Assembly (NCBI GenBank): GCA_965207755.1
Contig: OZ242297.1
Coordinates: 1,488,001 to 1,552,000, forward strand
DNA length: 64,000 bases
DNA from: Aldehydirespirator sp028819505
GTDB taxonomy: Bacteria; Actinomycetota; Acidimicrobiia; Acidimicrobiales; Aldehydirespiratoraceae
Direction: 5' to 3'
Each line of letters begins with the position of its first letter. Position 1 is the first letter of the stretch. Below the pieces are notes generated by a model. That model saw only the letters and a program-made list of their open reading frames with translations. It was not told the DNA's origin and did not search any database. The translations under genes were made by a program, and so were the position numbers. Below, piece after piece: positions 25,422 to 33,766 of this stretch.

Positions 25422-26369
25422 TCAGCCGCGAAGGTGCGCGCCGCGCCTGCGCCGGCCCGGACCGTTCACCTCGCCCAGCGCCAGGCGGAGATCGCCGGCC
25501 AGGCCCCGGTCGACGCGTCCGCACAGCCAATCCAGGGTGCTCGGCGGATCCGGGACCCGGCTGAGCACCCAGCGGGCGAACGATCCGTCGTCGAGCCACT
25601 CTGCGATGTCGGTGGTGAGGCCGGGGAGGATCGCCGGCGCGGCGGCCGGTTGGCCGACGACCCCGAGACGCAGGGACGACCATGTGTTCCGCCCGCGGAA
25701 GTCCTGCCTCAGACACAGCGTCATGCCGGGCGTCAGCGGCTCGCCCGTGACGTTGAGCGGGTAGAGCCGCGAGAGGCTGCCCCAACTCAGCGGGCGCCGG
25801 GTGCACACCCCGCCGCGCCGGTCGAGCAGCCTCGAGAGCCGGTGCATGAACACGCCGTCCGGGAACCAGACCGCAGGTGAGGGGCACGGCGGCGTGTCCA
25901 GGCCCAGGGCGCGGAGGCCCGCGTCGAGCAGGGTCCCCGCCACCGCGGCGAGCGTCTCCGTGCAGCGGCCGGGATGCTCGCGGAACAGCGCCGATGAGTT
26001 GCGGTGCCGATCGAGCGACCACGCCATCACGCCGCTGCGGCGGCGACCGTCGTGCCACAGCGTCTCGCATTGCGTGGCGGCTGCCACCGCCACGGTCTCC
26101 GGCGGGCATCTCAAGCCGATCATGGCCGTCATCCCGCTGGGGGGAGGATCGAGGGTGGTGGTCGCGCCGGTGGCCGCGGCCGTCACCGCGCCCCCGGCCG
26201 GCAGGTCCAGGGCTCGGGATGCGAGATCCAGCAGCCGCGGATCCTGGTGCGAGCCGCGCGCTTGCGCGCTGCCTGTCGCCAGCGTCGAGCCTGCGGGGTG
26301 CTTGCGCTCCACGACGCGGCCGTCGTCGAGCCTGGAGAAGTAGGGGAGGAACCGGTGACCGGCATGCAT
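25422..26369 (-). CDS. hypothetical protein
   Basis: A 315-residue protein of unknown function. I place the start at ATG 26369 (MHAGHRFLPYFSRLDDGRVV); the open frame extends to 26471. No signal peptide, membrane segment or recognised motif is visible. The composition is rich in Arg, Leu and Pro, with a cluster CETLWHDGRRRSGVMAWSLD in the middle and FPDGVFMHRLSRLLDRRGG further on. The gene lies between the amidohydrolase and the HAD-like gene on the same strand, which suggests but does not prove co-transcription. The upstream gap contains a short tandem repeat of GCGTCCGCGGCGCGC (about 26482-26516). Confidence 0.55.
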   Translation of the reverse strand: MHAGHRFLPYFSRLDDGRVVERKHPAGSTLATGSAQARGSHQDPRLLDLASRALDLPAGGAVTAAATGATTTLDPPPSGMTAMIGLRCPPETVAVAAATQCETLWHDGRRRSGVMAWSLDRHRNSSALFREHPGRCTETLAAVAGTLLDAGLRALGLDTPPCPSPAVWFPDGVFMHRLSRLLDRRGGVCTRRPLSWGSLSRLYPLNVTGEPLTPGMTLCLRQDFRGRNTWSSLRLGVVGQPAAAPAILPGLTTDIAEWLDDGSFARWVLSRVPDPPSTLDWLCGRVDRGLAGDLRLALGEVNGPGRRRRGAHLRG

Positions 26370-26534
26370 GGGACAGGGCCTTTCGCCTCGCGGAGTGCAG
26401 GCGGCCCGTCGTCCCGGGCTGCGAGGAGAGCGTTCGGTGCTCGCCGCGATTATGGAGAGCGGCTGTGACACCGCTCCTTGACGGGCGTCCGCGGCGCGCA
26501 GGCGTCCGCGGCGCGCCGACGCCGCCGGGCTGCG

Positions 26535-27158
26535 TCAGGAGGAGTGTGCCGCCACCAGGTCGTCGATCGAGCTCCAGCCGTCGAACAGCACGTGCACGCC
26601 CGGATGCTGCACCACCGGGCGGTTCCACGGCTGCGGCAGCACCCACACCGGCTTCTCGGCCTCCACCAGGCGCTTCACCCGCCGCGGCGCGTCGTCCACC
26701 CAGACATCGGCGTCGACCCCGACCGGGTCCTCGGTGAACACGATGCCGTCGTCGCCGATGCCCAGCTGCGGCTGACCCGCGAACCACTGGCGGGCGATGT
26801 GGCGGGTCGTGTCCTGGTCGTCGGGACGGTCGCCGACCATGTGGTCGCGCCTTGTCACGGCCAGGACCCTGAAGCCGGCCGATTGCAGCCTGGCTATCCC
26901 GGCGTCGGCGCCTTCGACGAGCTTGAGCCGCCCCGACATCGGAGACAGCAGGAAGTCGCGGATCGTGCCGGCCGGGTCGTCCACGCCCCATTCGGAGAGA
27001 TCCCAGGAGACGTTCAGTGCCAGCTGCCGGTCGGCGACCCCGTGCCGGGCGGCCACATGGGCTCTCAGGCCCTTCACCCAGTTCGCGATGACTCCGTCCA
27101 TGGTCAGGGCCACGGTCGGGGTGCTGGAGTCGGAGGATGCGGATGATTTGGGCGTCAT
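26535..27158 (-). CDS. HAD-like 5'-nucleotidase family protein lacking the nucleophile Asp
   Basis: A 207-residue protein with the layout of the 5'(3')-deoxyribonucleotidase (NT5C) branch of the HAD superfamily: ALTMDGVIANW at residues 17-27, SWDLSEWGV, a motif-II-like VLAVTRRD and motif IV DVWVDDAP. In active members the first motif is DxDG; here it reads TMDG, so the nucleophilic aspartate is Thr19 while the second Asp21 is kept. Catalysis by the usual phospho-aspartate route is therefore doubtful. Start chosen at ATG 27158; an in-frame start at 27194 is possible. Function unknown, perhaps a binding protein. Confidence 0.65.
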   Translation of the reverse strand: MTPKSSASSDSSTPTVALTMDGVIANWVKGLRAHVAARHGVADRQLALNVSWDLSEWGVDDPAGTIRDFLLSPMSGRLKLVEGADAGIARLQSAGFRVLAVTRRDHMVGDRPDDQDTTRHIARQWFAGQPQLGIGDDGIVFTEDPVGVDADVWVDDAPRRVKRLVEAEKPVWVLPQPWNRPVVQHPGVHVLFDGWSSIDDLVAAHSS

Positions 27159-27288
27159 GGGGTGGCAGTGTAACGATGCAAGCCCCGGCTCCATGCCCGC
27201 AGGCCTGCCTCAAGAAGCTCCCCGTGCCATGAGTTCCTGTATTTGATCGACTATATGATGCTGCTGCCGCTGTCGGGATGGAGATCCA

Positions 27289-28953
27289 ATGCCTGAAGCC
27301 TCCGGCGACATGCCAGGACGCCGCCTCATAGCCGAGGCGATCGATGCTGCCGGCGTCGGCGCCGTGTTCACGGTCGCCGGCGGGCACTTCCTGCCCACGT
27401 ATCACGAACTGGGCCGTTCCGGCTCGCCCAGGGTGATCCCGGCCCGCCACGAGCAGGGGGCCGGGTACATGGCATCGGGCTACGCGCTGGCCACGGGCCA
27501 GCCCGGCGTCGTCCTGTCCGGCGCTCCGGGGCCCGGCGCCACGAACCTGGTCACTGCGGTCGCCAACGCCCAGGCCGACTCCATCCCGTTGCTGGTGCTC
27601 ACGGCACAGGCCGACCGGCGGTACGTCCACCGCAACATCCTGCAGCACTGCGACAACGCCGGGCTGTTCGCGCCCTTCTGCAAGAGGTCGGTGCAGGCGG
27701 CGTCGCTCGACGAGGTCCCCAACCTGATCGCCACCGGCCTCCAGCTCGCCGCGTCCGGGCGGCCCGGCCCGGTGCACGTCGCCCTGCCCCAGAACCTCCA
27801 GGCCGACGCCGCGGGGCGAGTCGAACCGCTGCCGCCGGCGGCCGACTCGGCGGCGGCTCCGGCCGCGTCGACCGTCGATGAACTGGCCGCGCGCCTCGAG
27901 CGCGCTCGGCGTCCGGTCGTGCTGGCGGGTCACGGCGTGCTCCGCAGTTCCGGCAGCGCCCCGCTCGTCGCGCTGGCCGAGCGGCTCGGGGCGCCCGTAG
28001 CGACGAGCCGCTCCGGCATAGGGAGCATCCCGACCGACCATCCGCGCAGCGTCGGCATGCTCGGCTTCTACGGGACGGACACAGCCCGCGAGGCCGTTGG
28101 CTCGGCCGACCTGGTGCTGGTCGCAGGCTGCGCGCTCGGGGAGCAGACGACGTTCGGCTGGCGCCCCGACCTGTTCGCCGGCGGCGCGCAACTCGTGCAG
28201 ATCGACGCGGACGCCTCGCAGATCAACCGGGTCTACCGGGTCGACCAGGGGATCGTGGGCAGCGCGGGGGCGGTCCTGGCCGCCGTCTCGGTTCGCGTCG
28301 CTCCGCGCGAGCCGTGGTTCACCGGCAGGCCGCATCGCACGCCGCCGCAGAACGATCCCGCACGGGGCTTGAGCGCGGCCTCGGTGATCGCCTCGCTGAA
28401 CGAGGCCGCGCCGGACGGCACGGTCGTGTCGGCCGACATCGGCAACCACCGGCTGTGGGTGTGCGAGCAGCTCGACGTCACCAGGCCCGAGGGCCTGCTG
28501 CAGTCCTGCGAGTTCGACGCCATGGGGTTCAGCCTCCCCGCCGCCATCGGGGCCGCGGTGGCGCTGCCCGGCACGGCGGCAGTGGCCGTCGCCGGCGACG
28601 GGGGCTTCGTACACACGATGGGAGAGCTCGTCGTGGCCCAGGATCTGGGTCTGCCGCTGGTGGCGGTCGTGTTCGTCGACGGTGCGCTCGGCATCCTGCG
28701 CCACCAGGCCGAGGCGATGTACGGCGAGGACCACTTCGTGCGTCTGGGATCCATCGACTTCGCCGCGGCCGCGCGGGCCTTCGGCGTCGCCGCTCGAACC
28801 GTCAGCGACGAGGCCGGCCTCGGCGGCGCGTTCGGCTGGGCCTTCTCTCTGGGAGGGCCCGCGCTCCTGGCGGTCACCATCGATCCCGAGGAGGTCTTCC
28901 CGCCGCTGCGCAGCAAGATCGAGCAGCGCAAGATCGACCTGATGGGCCAGTAG
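27289..28953 (+). CDS. thiamine-pyrophosphate-dependent enzyme (acetolactate synthase-like)
   Basis: A 554-residue enzyme of the TPP-dependent acetolactate synthase/benzoylformate decarboxylase family. The N-terminal PYR domain carries the activating glutamate in PARHEQGAGYMASGYA (E55) and GAPGPGATNLVTAVANA; a central domain follows; the C-terminal PP domain has VAVAGDGGFVHTMGELVVAQ, the GDG magnesium/TPP motif. Where many members have the NN pair closing this motif, here it reads VFVDGALG, a deviation that could alter metal binding. No small regulatory subunit is adjacent, so it is unlikely to be the biosynthetic acetohydroxyacid synthase. Next to a GntR regulator and an importer it probably acts in catabolism of an imported compound. 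Confidence 0.82.
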   Translation: MPEASGDMPGRRLIAEAIDAAGVGAVFTVAGGHFLPTYHELGRSGSPRVIPARHEQGAGYMASGYALATGQPGVVLSGAPGPGATNLVTAVANAQADSIPLLVLTAQADRRYVHRNILQHCDNAGLFAPFCKRSVQAASLDEVPNLIATGLQLAASGRPGPVHVALPQNLQADAAGRVEPLPPAADSAAAPAASTVDELAARLERARRPVVLAGHGVLRSSGSAPLVALAERLGAPVATSRSGIGSIPTDHPRSVGMLGFYGTDTAREAVGSADLVLVAGCALGEQTTFGWRPDLFAGGAQLVQIDADASQINRVYRVDQGIVGSAGAVLAAVSVRVAPREPWFTGRPHRTPPQNDPARGLSAASVIASLNEAAPDGTVVSADIGNHRLWVCEQLDVTRPEGLLQSCEFDAMGFSLPAAIGAAVALPGTAAVAVAGDGGFVHTMGELVVAQDLGLPLVAVVFVDGALGILRHQAEAMYGEDHFVRLGSIDFAAAARAFGVAARTVSDEAGLGGAFGWAFSLGGPALLAVTIDPEEVFPPLRSKIEQRKIDLMGQ

Positions 28954-29020
28954 GTCCAGCGGGAAAGGCCTGAGCGGGTCGCCGGCCGGTGCAGGGGCCC
29001 GCGTGCGGGACAGGGCCCGT

Positions 29021-29701
29021 TCAGGCCGACTTCTGCTCGGCTTCCGTCGCCGCCGTCGTCGCGAGCGTCTCGGCCAGCGCCGCAATGGCGTGTTCATGGT
29101 GCTTGTGGCTCTCGTCGATGAACGCCTCAGCGTCGCCGTCGGCCACGGCCTGCATCATCCTGTGGTGCTGGTCGTGTACGAGTCGCCGGTTCTCGGGCGA
29201 CATCAGGTAGCGCACCCGGTAGCGGTCCGACGAATCCCACAGGATCCGCAGGACCCGCACCAGCTGCGGCATCTCGGCCGCCTCGAACAGGGTGAAATGG
29301 AACCGCCGGTTCACCGCGGTCAGTGATATGACGTCGTGCTGCACGTCGTCCATCTCGCGGACGATCTCGCGCAGGCGCGCCACCGTGTCGCCCTGAAGCC
29401 GGGGGAAGCCGCGGCGCACCGCCTCGGTCTCGAGGAGCTCCCGGATCCGGTAGATCTCCACGAGGTCGTCCACGTCGAGCGTCGCCACCACGTAGCCCCG
29501 GTGGGGCCGGTAGTGAACGTGGCCCTCGCCTTCGAGGATCCGCAGCGCCTCCCGCACGGGCACCGCCGAGACGCCCAGTTCGTCGCCCAACGCGTCGGGG
29601 CGCACGGACACGCCCGGCGCGAGCCGACCGTCGAGCAGCTGCTCGCGGATCTCCGCCAGCACTGCCTCCTGCGCGGTCTTGGGCCTCTCGAACGAGCTCA
29701 C
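29021..29701 (-). CDS. GntR family transcriptional regulator (FCD subfamily)
   Basis: A 226-residue regulator. Residues 1-75 form the winged helix-turn-helix: EIREQLLDGRLAPGVSVRPD, then LGDELGVSAVPVREALRILE (recognition region) and the wing YRPHRGYVVA. Residues 85-215 form the all-helical FCD ligand-binding domain, with the metal-site histidines visible in NRRFHFTLFEAA and in the C-terminal SHKHHEHAIAA. It is transcribed away from the ABC importer genes across a 92-bp gap that contains a strong promoter, so it is the likely ligand-responsive regulator of the importer and catabolic operon. The ligand is unknown. Confidence 0.9.
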   Translation of the reverse strand: MSSFERPKTAQEAVLAEIREQLLDGRLAPGVSVRPDALGDELGVSAVPVREALRILEGEGHVHYRPHRGYVVATLDVDDLVEIYRIRELLETEAVRRGFPRLQGDTVARLREIVREMDDVQHDVISLTAVNRRFHFTLFEAAEMPQLVRVLRILWDSSDRYRVRYLMSPENRRLVHDQHHRMMQAVADGDAEAFIDESHKHHEHAIAALAETLATTAATEAEQKSA

Positions 29702-29731
29702 AGTTCTCCATCATGCCACGCACCGGTGAAC

Positions 29732-29760
29732 TTGACATCCGATTGATGATTTCCTATAGA
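29732..29760 (+). promoter_or_regulatory. sigma-70-type promoter of the importer operon
   Basis: TTGACA at 29732-29737 and TATAGA at 29755-29760 are separated by exactly 17 bp, a near-consensus housekeeping promoter 34 bp before the lipoprotein ATG. It lies in the short gap shared with the divergent GntR gene. The spacer CCGATTGATGAT is A+T-rich for this genome and could hold a GntR operator half-site. Confidence 0.75.
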
Positions 29761-29793
29761 GTTGGGAAGTCTCAAGACGGGAGGGAGACCACC

Positions 29794-30999
29794 ATGAACC
29801 AGACCACGAACCGGACGCGATGGCTGCGCTGGCTGGCCGTGCCGTTGGCCGCAGCCCTGCTGTTCACAGCGTGTGGCGACGACGACGAGGAACCGGCTGC
29901 GCCTGAGCCGGCGGCCGAGCCTGAGCCGGCGGCCGACCCGGAGCCCGAGCCCGAGCCGGCGGAGGAGCCTGAGCCGGCGGCCGACCCGGAGCCCGAGCCG
30001 GAGCCCGCGGCGGAGCCCGAGCCGGACGCGGAGCCTGAGCCGGCGGCCGAGCCTGAGCCGGCTGCGCCGCCCGAGCCGATCGACATCCGGCTGGTCACGT
30101 GGGGTGGCGGCAAGTTCATCGACTTCATCGACCTGTATGTGGCCGAGGAGAACGGCTATTTCGCCGAGGCCGGCGTCACCCTCGAGCAGCTCCCGGGCGC
30201 GGGCGCCGGCGACGCGGTCCGCCAGGTGGTGGCCGGCAACGCCGACATCGCCATGGCCGACGCACTGTCGGGCTTCTTCGCCACCATCGCGGGCGCGGAC
30301 CTCGAGGGCATCTACTGCCCGTACACGCAGAACTGGATGACCATGCTGGTCAACACCGGCGCCGGCATCGAGAGCCCGGAGGACCTCCGGGGCAAGACGG
30401 TCGCCGTCACATCCCAGGCCTCCACCAGCAAGTGGTACGCCGCCCTGCTGCTCGCCGACAACGGCGTCACCGAGGACGACGTGACCTTCGCGGCCACCGG
30501 GATCGCCTTCGGGGAGGCCCTGCTCGGCGGCCAGGCCCAGGCCGCCTCGACATGGGGCTCGGTCAACTGGGCCCTCCTCGAGGCCGGAGGGATCCCCGAG
30601 GACCAGATCGACGACTACGAGATCTGGCAGTACGAGCAGGTGCCCGGCCCCAACGACGTCTACTTCGCCGACCGGAGCTGGGTGGACGAGAACGCCGACG
30701 GCGTGGCACGGTTCATCGACGCCCTGGAGCGGGCCAAGCTGTGGATCGCGGACAACCCCGAGGCTGCGGCTGAGATCGGCTCCCGCTACGCGGTCGGCGC
30801 CGACAACATGGACCGCAACCTGGCCGTGATCGACTACCGCATCCAGATGCAGAGCCAGGGCCCCGGCGTCGCCGAGAACGGCATGGGCTGGTGCGACGTG
30901 ACCACCATCCAGGACGTGGCCGACCAGGCCACCGAACTCGGGATCCTGCCCGACGCGGCCGACGCCTCGGCGGTGATCTCCAACCGGTTCGTCAACTAG
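29794..30999 (+). CDS. ABC transporter substrate-binding lipoprotein (NMT1/THI5-like)
   Basis: A 401-residue periplasmic-type binding protein. An N-terminal signal with lipobox (LAAALLFTACGDDD) predicts a lipid-anchored exported protein. Residues about 30-92 are a low-complexity Pro/Glu/Ala linker with repeated EPEPAA units, then a THI5/SsuA-like domain begins (DIRLVTWGGGKFIDFIDLY). The domain shows the usual features: YVAEENGYFAEAGV, NADIAMADALSGF and ESPEDLRGKTVAVTSQ. Start is the ATG at 29794, preceded by GGGAGGGAG. It would deliver its ligand to the ATPase/permease pair downstream. This family binds hydroxymethylpyrimidine, taurine, nitrate and similar small molecules; the ligand here is unknown. 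Confidence 0.87.
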   Translation: MNQTTNRTRWLRWLAVPLAAALLFTACGDDDEEPAAPEPAAEPEPAADPEPEPEPAEEPEPAADPEPEPEPAAEPEPDAEPEPAAEPEPAAPPEPIDIRLVTWGGGKFIDFIDLYVAEENGYFAEAGVTLEQLPGAGAGDAVRQVVAGNADIAMADALSGFFATIAGADLEGIYCPYTQNWMTMLVNTGAGIESPEDLRGKTVAVTSQASTSKWYAALLLADNGVTEDDVTFAATGIAFGEALLGGQAQAASTWGSVNWALLEAGGIPEDQIDDYEIWQYEQVPGPNDVYFADRSWVDENADGVARFIDALERAKLWIADNPEAAAEIGSRYAVGADNMDRNLAVIDYRIQMQSQGPGVAENGMGWCDVTTIQDVADQATELGILPDAADASAVISNRFVN

Positions 31000-31058
31000 A
31001 GCGACGACTAGCCTGAACCCGGCGGGCGCGCCCAGTCCGCCGGGTTCAGGGGCAGACC

Positions 31059-31841
31059 GTGAACGACCAGACCGGAGAGCGCCCGGGACGCGGCCACATC
31101 GAGATCGACGGCCTCTCCAAGACCTTCGCGTCCGACGCCGGCGACATCACGGCCGTCGAGAGCATCGACTTCGACATCGCGCCCCGCGAGTTCGTCGGCA
31201 TCGTCGGGCCCAGCGGCTGCGGCAAGAGCACGCTGCTGCGCTGCGTGGGCGGCCTGATAGCGCCCTCCGCCGGGGAGGTGCGCATCGGCGGCGAGGTCGT
31301 CACCGCCCCCGACCGGCGCATCGGCTACGTCTTCCAGAAGGCGGTGCTGCTGCCGTGGCGCAGGGTCATCGACAATGTGCTGCTGCCGTTCGAGGTGATG
31401 CGCCGGCCCACCGACACCGACAGGCGCAAGGCGCGCGAGGTGCTGGAGATGGTGGGCCTCGCCGAGTACCTGCAGCACCGGCCGGGCGAGCTGTCGGGAG
31501 GCATGCAGCAGCGGGTGTCGGTGGCGCGGGCCCTGGCGGCGGAGCCCTCAATCCTGCTGATGGACGAGCCGTTCGGCGCGCTCGACGCCCAGACCCGCGA
31601 CCTCATGAACCTGGAGCTCCTACGCATCTGGCAGGAGTCCCAGACCACGGTGGTGTTCGTGACCCACGACATCGGCGAGGCGCTGTTCCTGTCGGACCGG
31701 GTGATGGTCATGTCGGCCCGTCCCGGAGGCGTGCAGGACGTGATCGACGTGGACCTGGAGCGGCCCCGCACCTTCGAGCAGGTCGAGGCGGACGGGAGGT
31801 TCTGGTCTCTGCGCCGGCGGATACGGGAGCAGCTCCAATGA
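31059..31841 (+). CDS. ABC transporter ATP-binding protein (NitT/TauT family)
   Basis: A 260-residue ATPase. Walker A GPSGCGKST (residues 50-58), Q-loop YVFQKAVLLPWR, signature LSGGMQQRVSVARAL, Walker B ILLMDEPFGALD and the switch histidine in VFVTHDIGEA are all present, in the SsuB/TauB style. It starts at GTG 31059 and powers import through the permease that follows 16 bp downstream, with ligand from the upstream lipoprotein. Confidence 0.93.
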   Translation: MNDQTGERPGRGHIEIDGLSKTFASDAGDITAVESIDFDIAPREFVGIVGPSGCGKSTLLRCVGGLIAPSAGEVRIGGEVVTAPDRRIGYVFQKAVLLPWRRVIDNVLLPFEVMRRPTDTDRRKAREVLEMVGLAEYLQHRPGELSGGMQQRVSVARALAAEPSILLMDEPFGALDAQTRDLMNLELLRIWQESQTTVVFVTHDIGEALFLSDRVMVMSARPGGVQDVIDVDLERPRTFEQVEADGRFWSLRRRIREQLQ

Positions 31842-31857
31842 GCCCGGAGGGCGCGAC

Positions 31858-32673
31858 GTGAGGCGCCTCTGGCGGGCGGCCCGCTCCGAGAAGTGGCTCG
31901 GCCGGGTGCTCGTGCTGGTGTCGGCCGTCGTGCTGGTCGCGGTGTGGCACCTGTGGGCCAGGACCAATTCCCCGCTGATCCTCCCCGAGCCGTGGCCGGT
32001 GCTCGACCGCCTGATCGACTACGTGACCTCGGGCCGGGCCACCCCGCACATCTGGATCACCGTCCAGGAGATCGTGCTCGGGTTCGCGCTGGGCGGAGTC
32101 GCCGGGATCGGGCTGGGCACGCTGGCCTCGGAGTTCGGGATCGCCCGGCGGGTCATCATGCCCTACGTCATCGTCACCCAGGCCCTGCCCAAGTTCGCGC
32201 TCGCTCCGATCCTGGTGATCTGGTTCGGGTTCGGGATGACCCCCAAGGTGATCATCGCGGCCCTCATCGCCTTCTTCCCGCTGCTGGAGAACACCTACCT
32301 GGGCCTCACCACCGCCCCGGCCGAGATGCTGGAGCTGTTCCGCGCCCTGAGGGCGTCCCGCTGGACGACGCTCACCAAGTGCAGGGCCCTCCACGCCGTC
32401 CCCGCCGTGTTCAGCGGTCTGCGAGTGGCGCTCATGCTGGCGCTGGTGGGCGCAGTGGTGGCCGAGTACGTGGGCGCCAACAAGGGTCTCGGCGCCCTGA
32501 TCATCGTGTCGCAGGGCACTCTCGACACCGAGTTGATGTTCGTGGCCTTCGTGCAGCTGACCGTGCTCGGCCTGCTCCTCGACAATGCCCACGGCCTCGT
32601 GTACCGGCTGGTGATGCGCCGGCTGTACGGCTCGGTGGGCGCCGAGACGCGGGCCGCGGGAGTGTCGGTGTGA
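31858..32673 (+). CDS. ABC transporter permease (NitT/TauT family)
   Basis: A 271-residue membrane protein with about six transmembrane helices, of the SsuC/TauC type. The coupling-helix (EAA) loop reads ELFRALRASRWTTLTKCRAL, followed by AVPAVFSGLRVALMLALVGA. It begins at GTG 31858, which follows GCCCGGAGGGCGC (Shine-Dalgarno GGAGG). With the adjacent ATPase and lipoprotein it makes a complete importer. Confidence 0.9.
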   Translation: MRRLWRAARSEKWLGRVLVLVSAVVLVAVWHLWARTNSPLILPEPWPVLDRLIDYVTSGRATPHIWITVQEIVLGFALGGVAGIGLGTLASEFGIARRVIMPYVIVTQALPKFALAPILVIWFGFGMTPKVIIAALIAFFPLLENTYLGLTTAPAEMLELFRALRASRWTTLTKCRALHAVPAVFSGLRVALMLALVGAVVAEYVGANKGLGALIIVSQGTLDTELMFVAFVQLTVLGLLLDNAHGLVYRLVMRRLYGSVGAETRAAGVSV

Positions 32674-32707
32674 AGCCGGAGGGTCGACCTGCCGGAGCAG
32701 GAACCTG

Positions 32708-33694
32708 ATGGAGTTCGGCTGGCGGGTGCCGTCCTACGCCGGGCCGCAGACCACCGCGGCGTCGGCCCGGGCGCTGGTGCCGTACTTCGCCAAGGTGGAG
32801 GAGGCCGGCTTCGCCGGCCTGTGGGTCATCGACCACCTGCTCGTCGCGCCCAACGTGTACTCGGTGGCCTGGCAGGACCCGATGATCACCCTGGCGGTCG
32901 CCGCGGGCGCCACCGAGCGGATCCGCCTGGGCACGGCCATCCTGTGCGCGCCGTTCCGCCATCCCACCATCATCGCCAAGGAGGTCGCCAGCCTCGACAG
33001 CCTCTCGGGGGGAGGTCGGGCGATCCTCGGGATCGGCACCGGCCACGACGACATGGAGTTCGCGTCGGTGGGGGTGCCGAGGCGCGAGCGTGGCCGGCGC
33101 ACCGACGAGGCCCTGGAGCTAATCGGGCTGCTGCTCAGCAGCGAGGAGGTCAGCTACCGGGGCGACTACTACAGCGTCGCCGACGGCACCACCCTCCACC
33201 CCCGGCCCGCCAGTCCAGTTCCCATCTGGATCGGCGGCGGCTCCCAAGTCCACGTCGTGGACAATGTCGACACCCCCGACATGGCCCCGGCCGTGCTGGC
33301 CCGCATCGGCCGCCACGACGGCTGGATCTGCCGCTCGAGCGGCACCAGCCCCGAGATCGTCGCCGACGACATCGCCTCGGTGCGCGGCTACCTCGGCGCC
33401 AGGCGGGACATGAGCACCTTCACCATGTCGCACGCCCAATGGATGCACATCGTCGACTCGGCCGACCGCCGCGAGGTGATCGCCGAGCAGCTCGCCGCCT
33501 ACCGCACGGTGATGGACGTCAAGCGCTCCGACGAGGACCTGCAGAACGCCTACCTGTTCGGCACCATCGACGAGATGACCGCCCGCATCCGGGCCCTCGC
33601 CGCGGCCGGGATCGACCACCTGATCATCAACCCGCTGACCGACGACCCGGCCCAGATCGACCTCTTCGCCAGCAAGATCATGGCCAACGTCTGA
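32708..33694 (+). CDS. LLM class flavin-dependent oxidoreductase
   Basis: A 328-residue luciferase-like TIM-barrel protein that uses FMN or coenzyme F420. Family landmarks are FAGLWVIDHLLVAPN near the N-terminus, ERIRLGTAILCAPFRHP, EVASLDSLSGGGRAILGIGTG, and PVPIWIGGGSQ. It follows the permease by 34 bp in what looks like one operon with the importer and the amidohydrolase, so it probably oxidises the imported compound. It could be a monooxygenase or an F420-dependent dehydrogenase; the cofactor cannot be decided by eye. Confidence 0.85.
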   Translation: MEFGWRVPSYAGPQTTAASARALVPYFAKVEEAGFAGLWVIDHLLVAPNVYSVAWQDPMITLAVAAGATERIRLGTAILCAPFRHPTIIAKEVASLDSLSGGGRAILGIGTGHDDMEFASVGVPRRERGRRTDEALELIGLLLSSEEVSYRGDYYSVADGTTLHPRPASPVPIWIGGGSQVHVVDNVDTPDMAPAVLARIGRHDGWICRSSGTSPEIVADDIASVRGYLGARRDMSTFTMSHAQWMHIVDSADRREVIAEQLAAYRTVMDVKRSDEDLQNAYLFGTIDEMTARIRALAAAGIDHLIINPLTDDPAQIDLFASKIMANV

Positions 33695-33766
33695 CGGCGC
33701 CGACCGCCGAGCGGCCACTGGGCTGCGCAACGCCTGGCTCCGACGCACGACCCCGGGAGATCAACA

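Noticed and set aside
27289..28953. Biosynthetic acetolactate synthase (ilvB)
   Set aside because: No ilvN regulatory subunit or other branched-chain genes nearby, and the TPP motif ends in VDG rather than NN.
25393..29097. Very long antisense open frame (over 1,200 codons) across the amidohydrolase-to-TPP region
   Set aside because: It runs opposite to clear genes, has Arg/Gly/Pro-rich low-plausibility sequence and no motifs; a shadow of third-position G/C bias.
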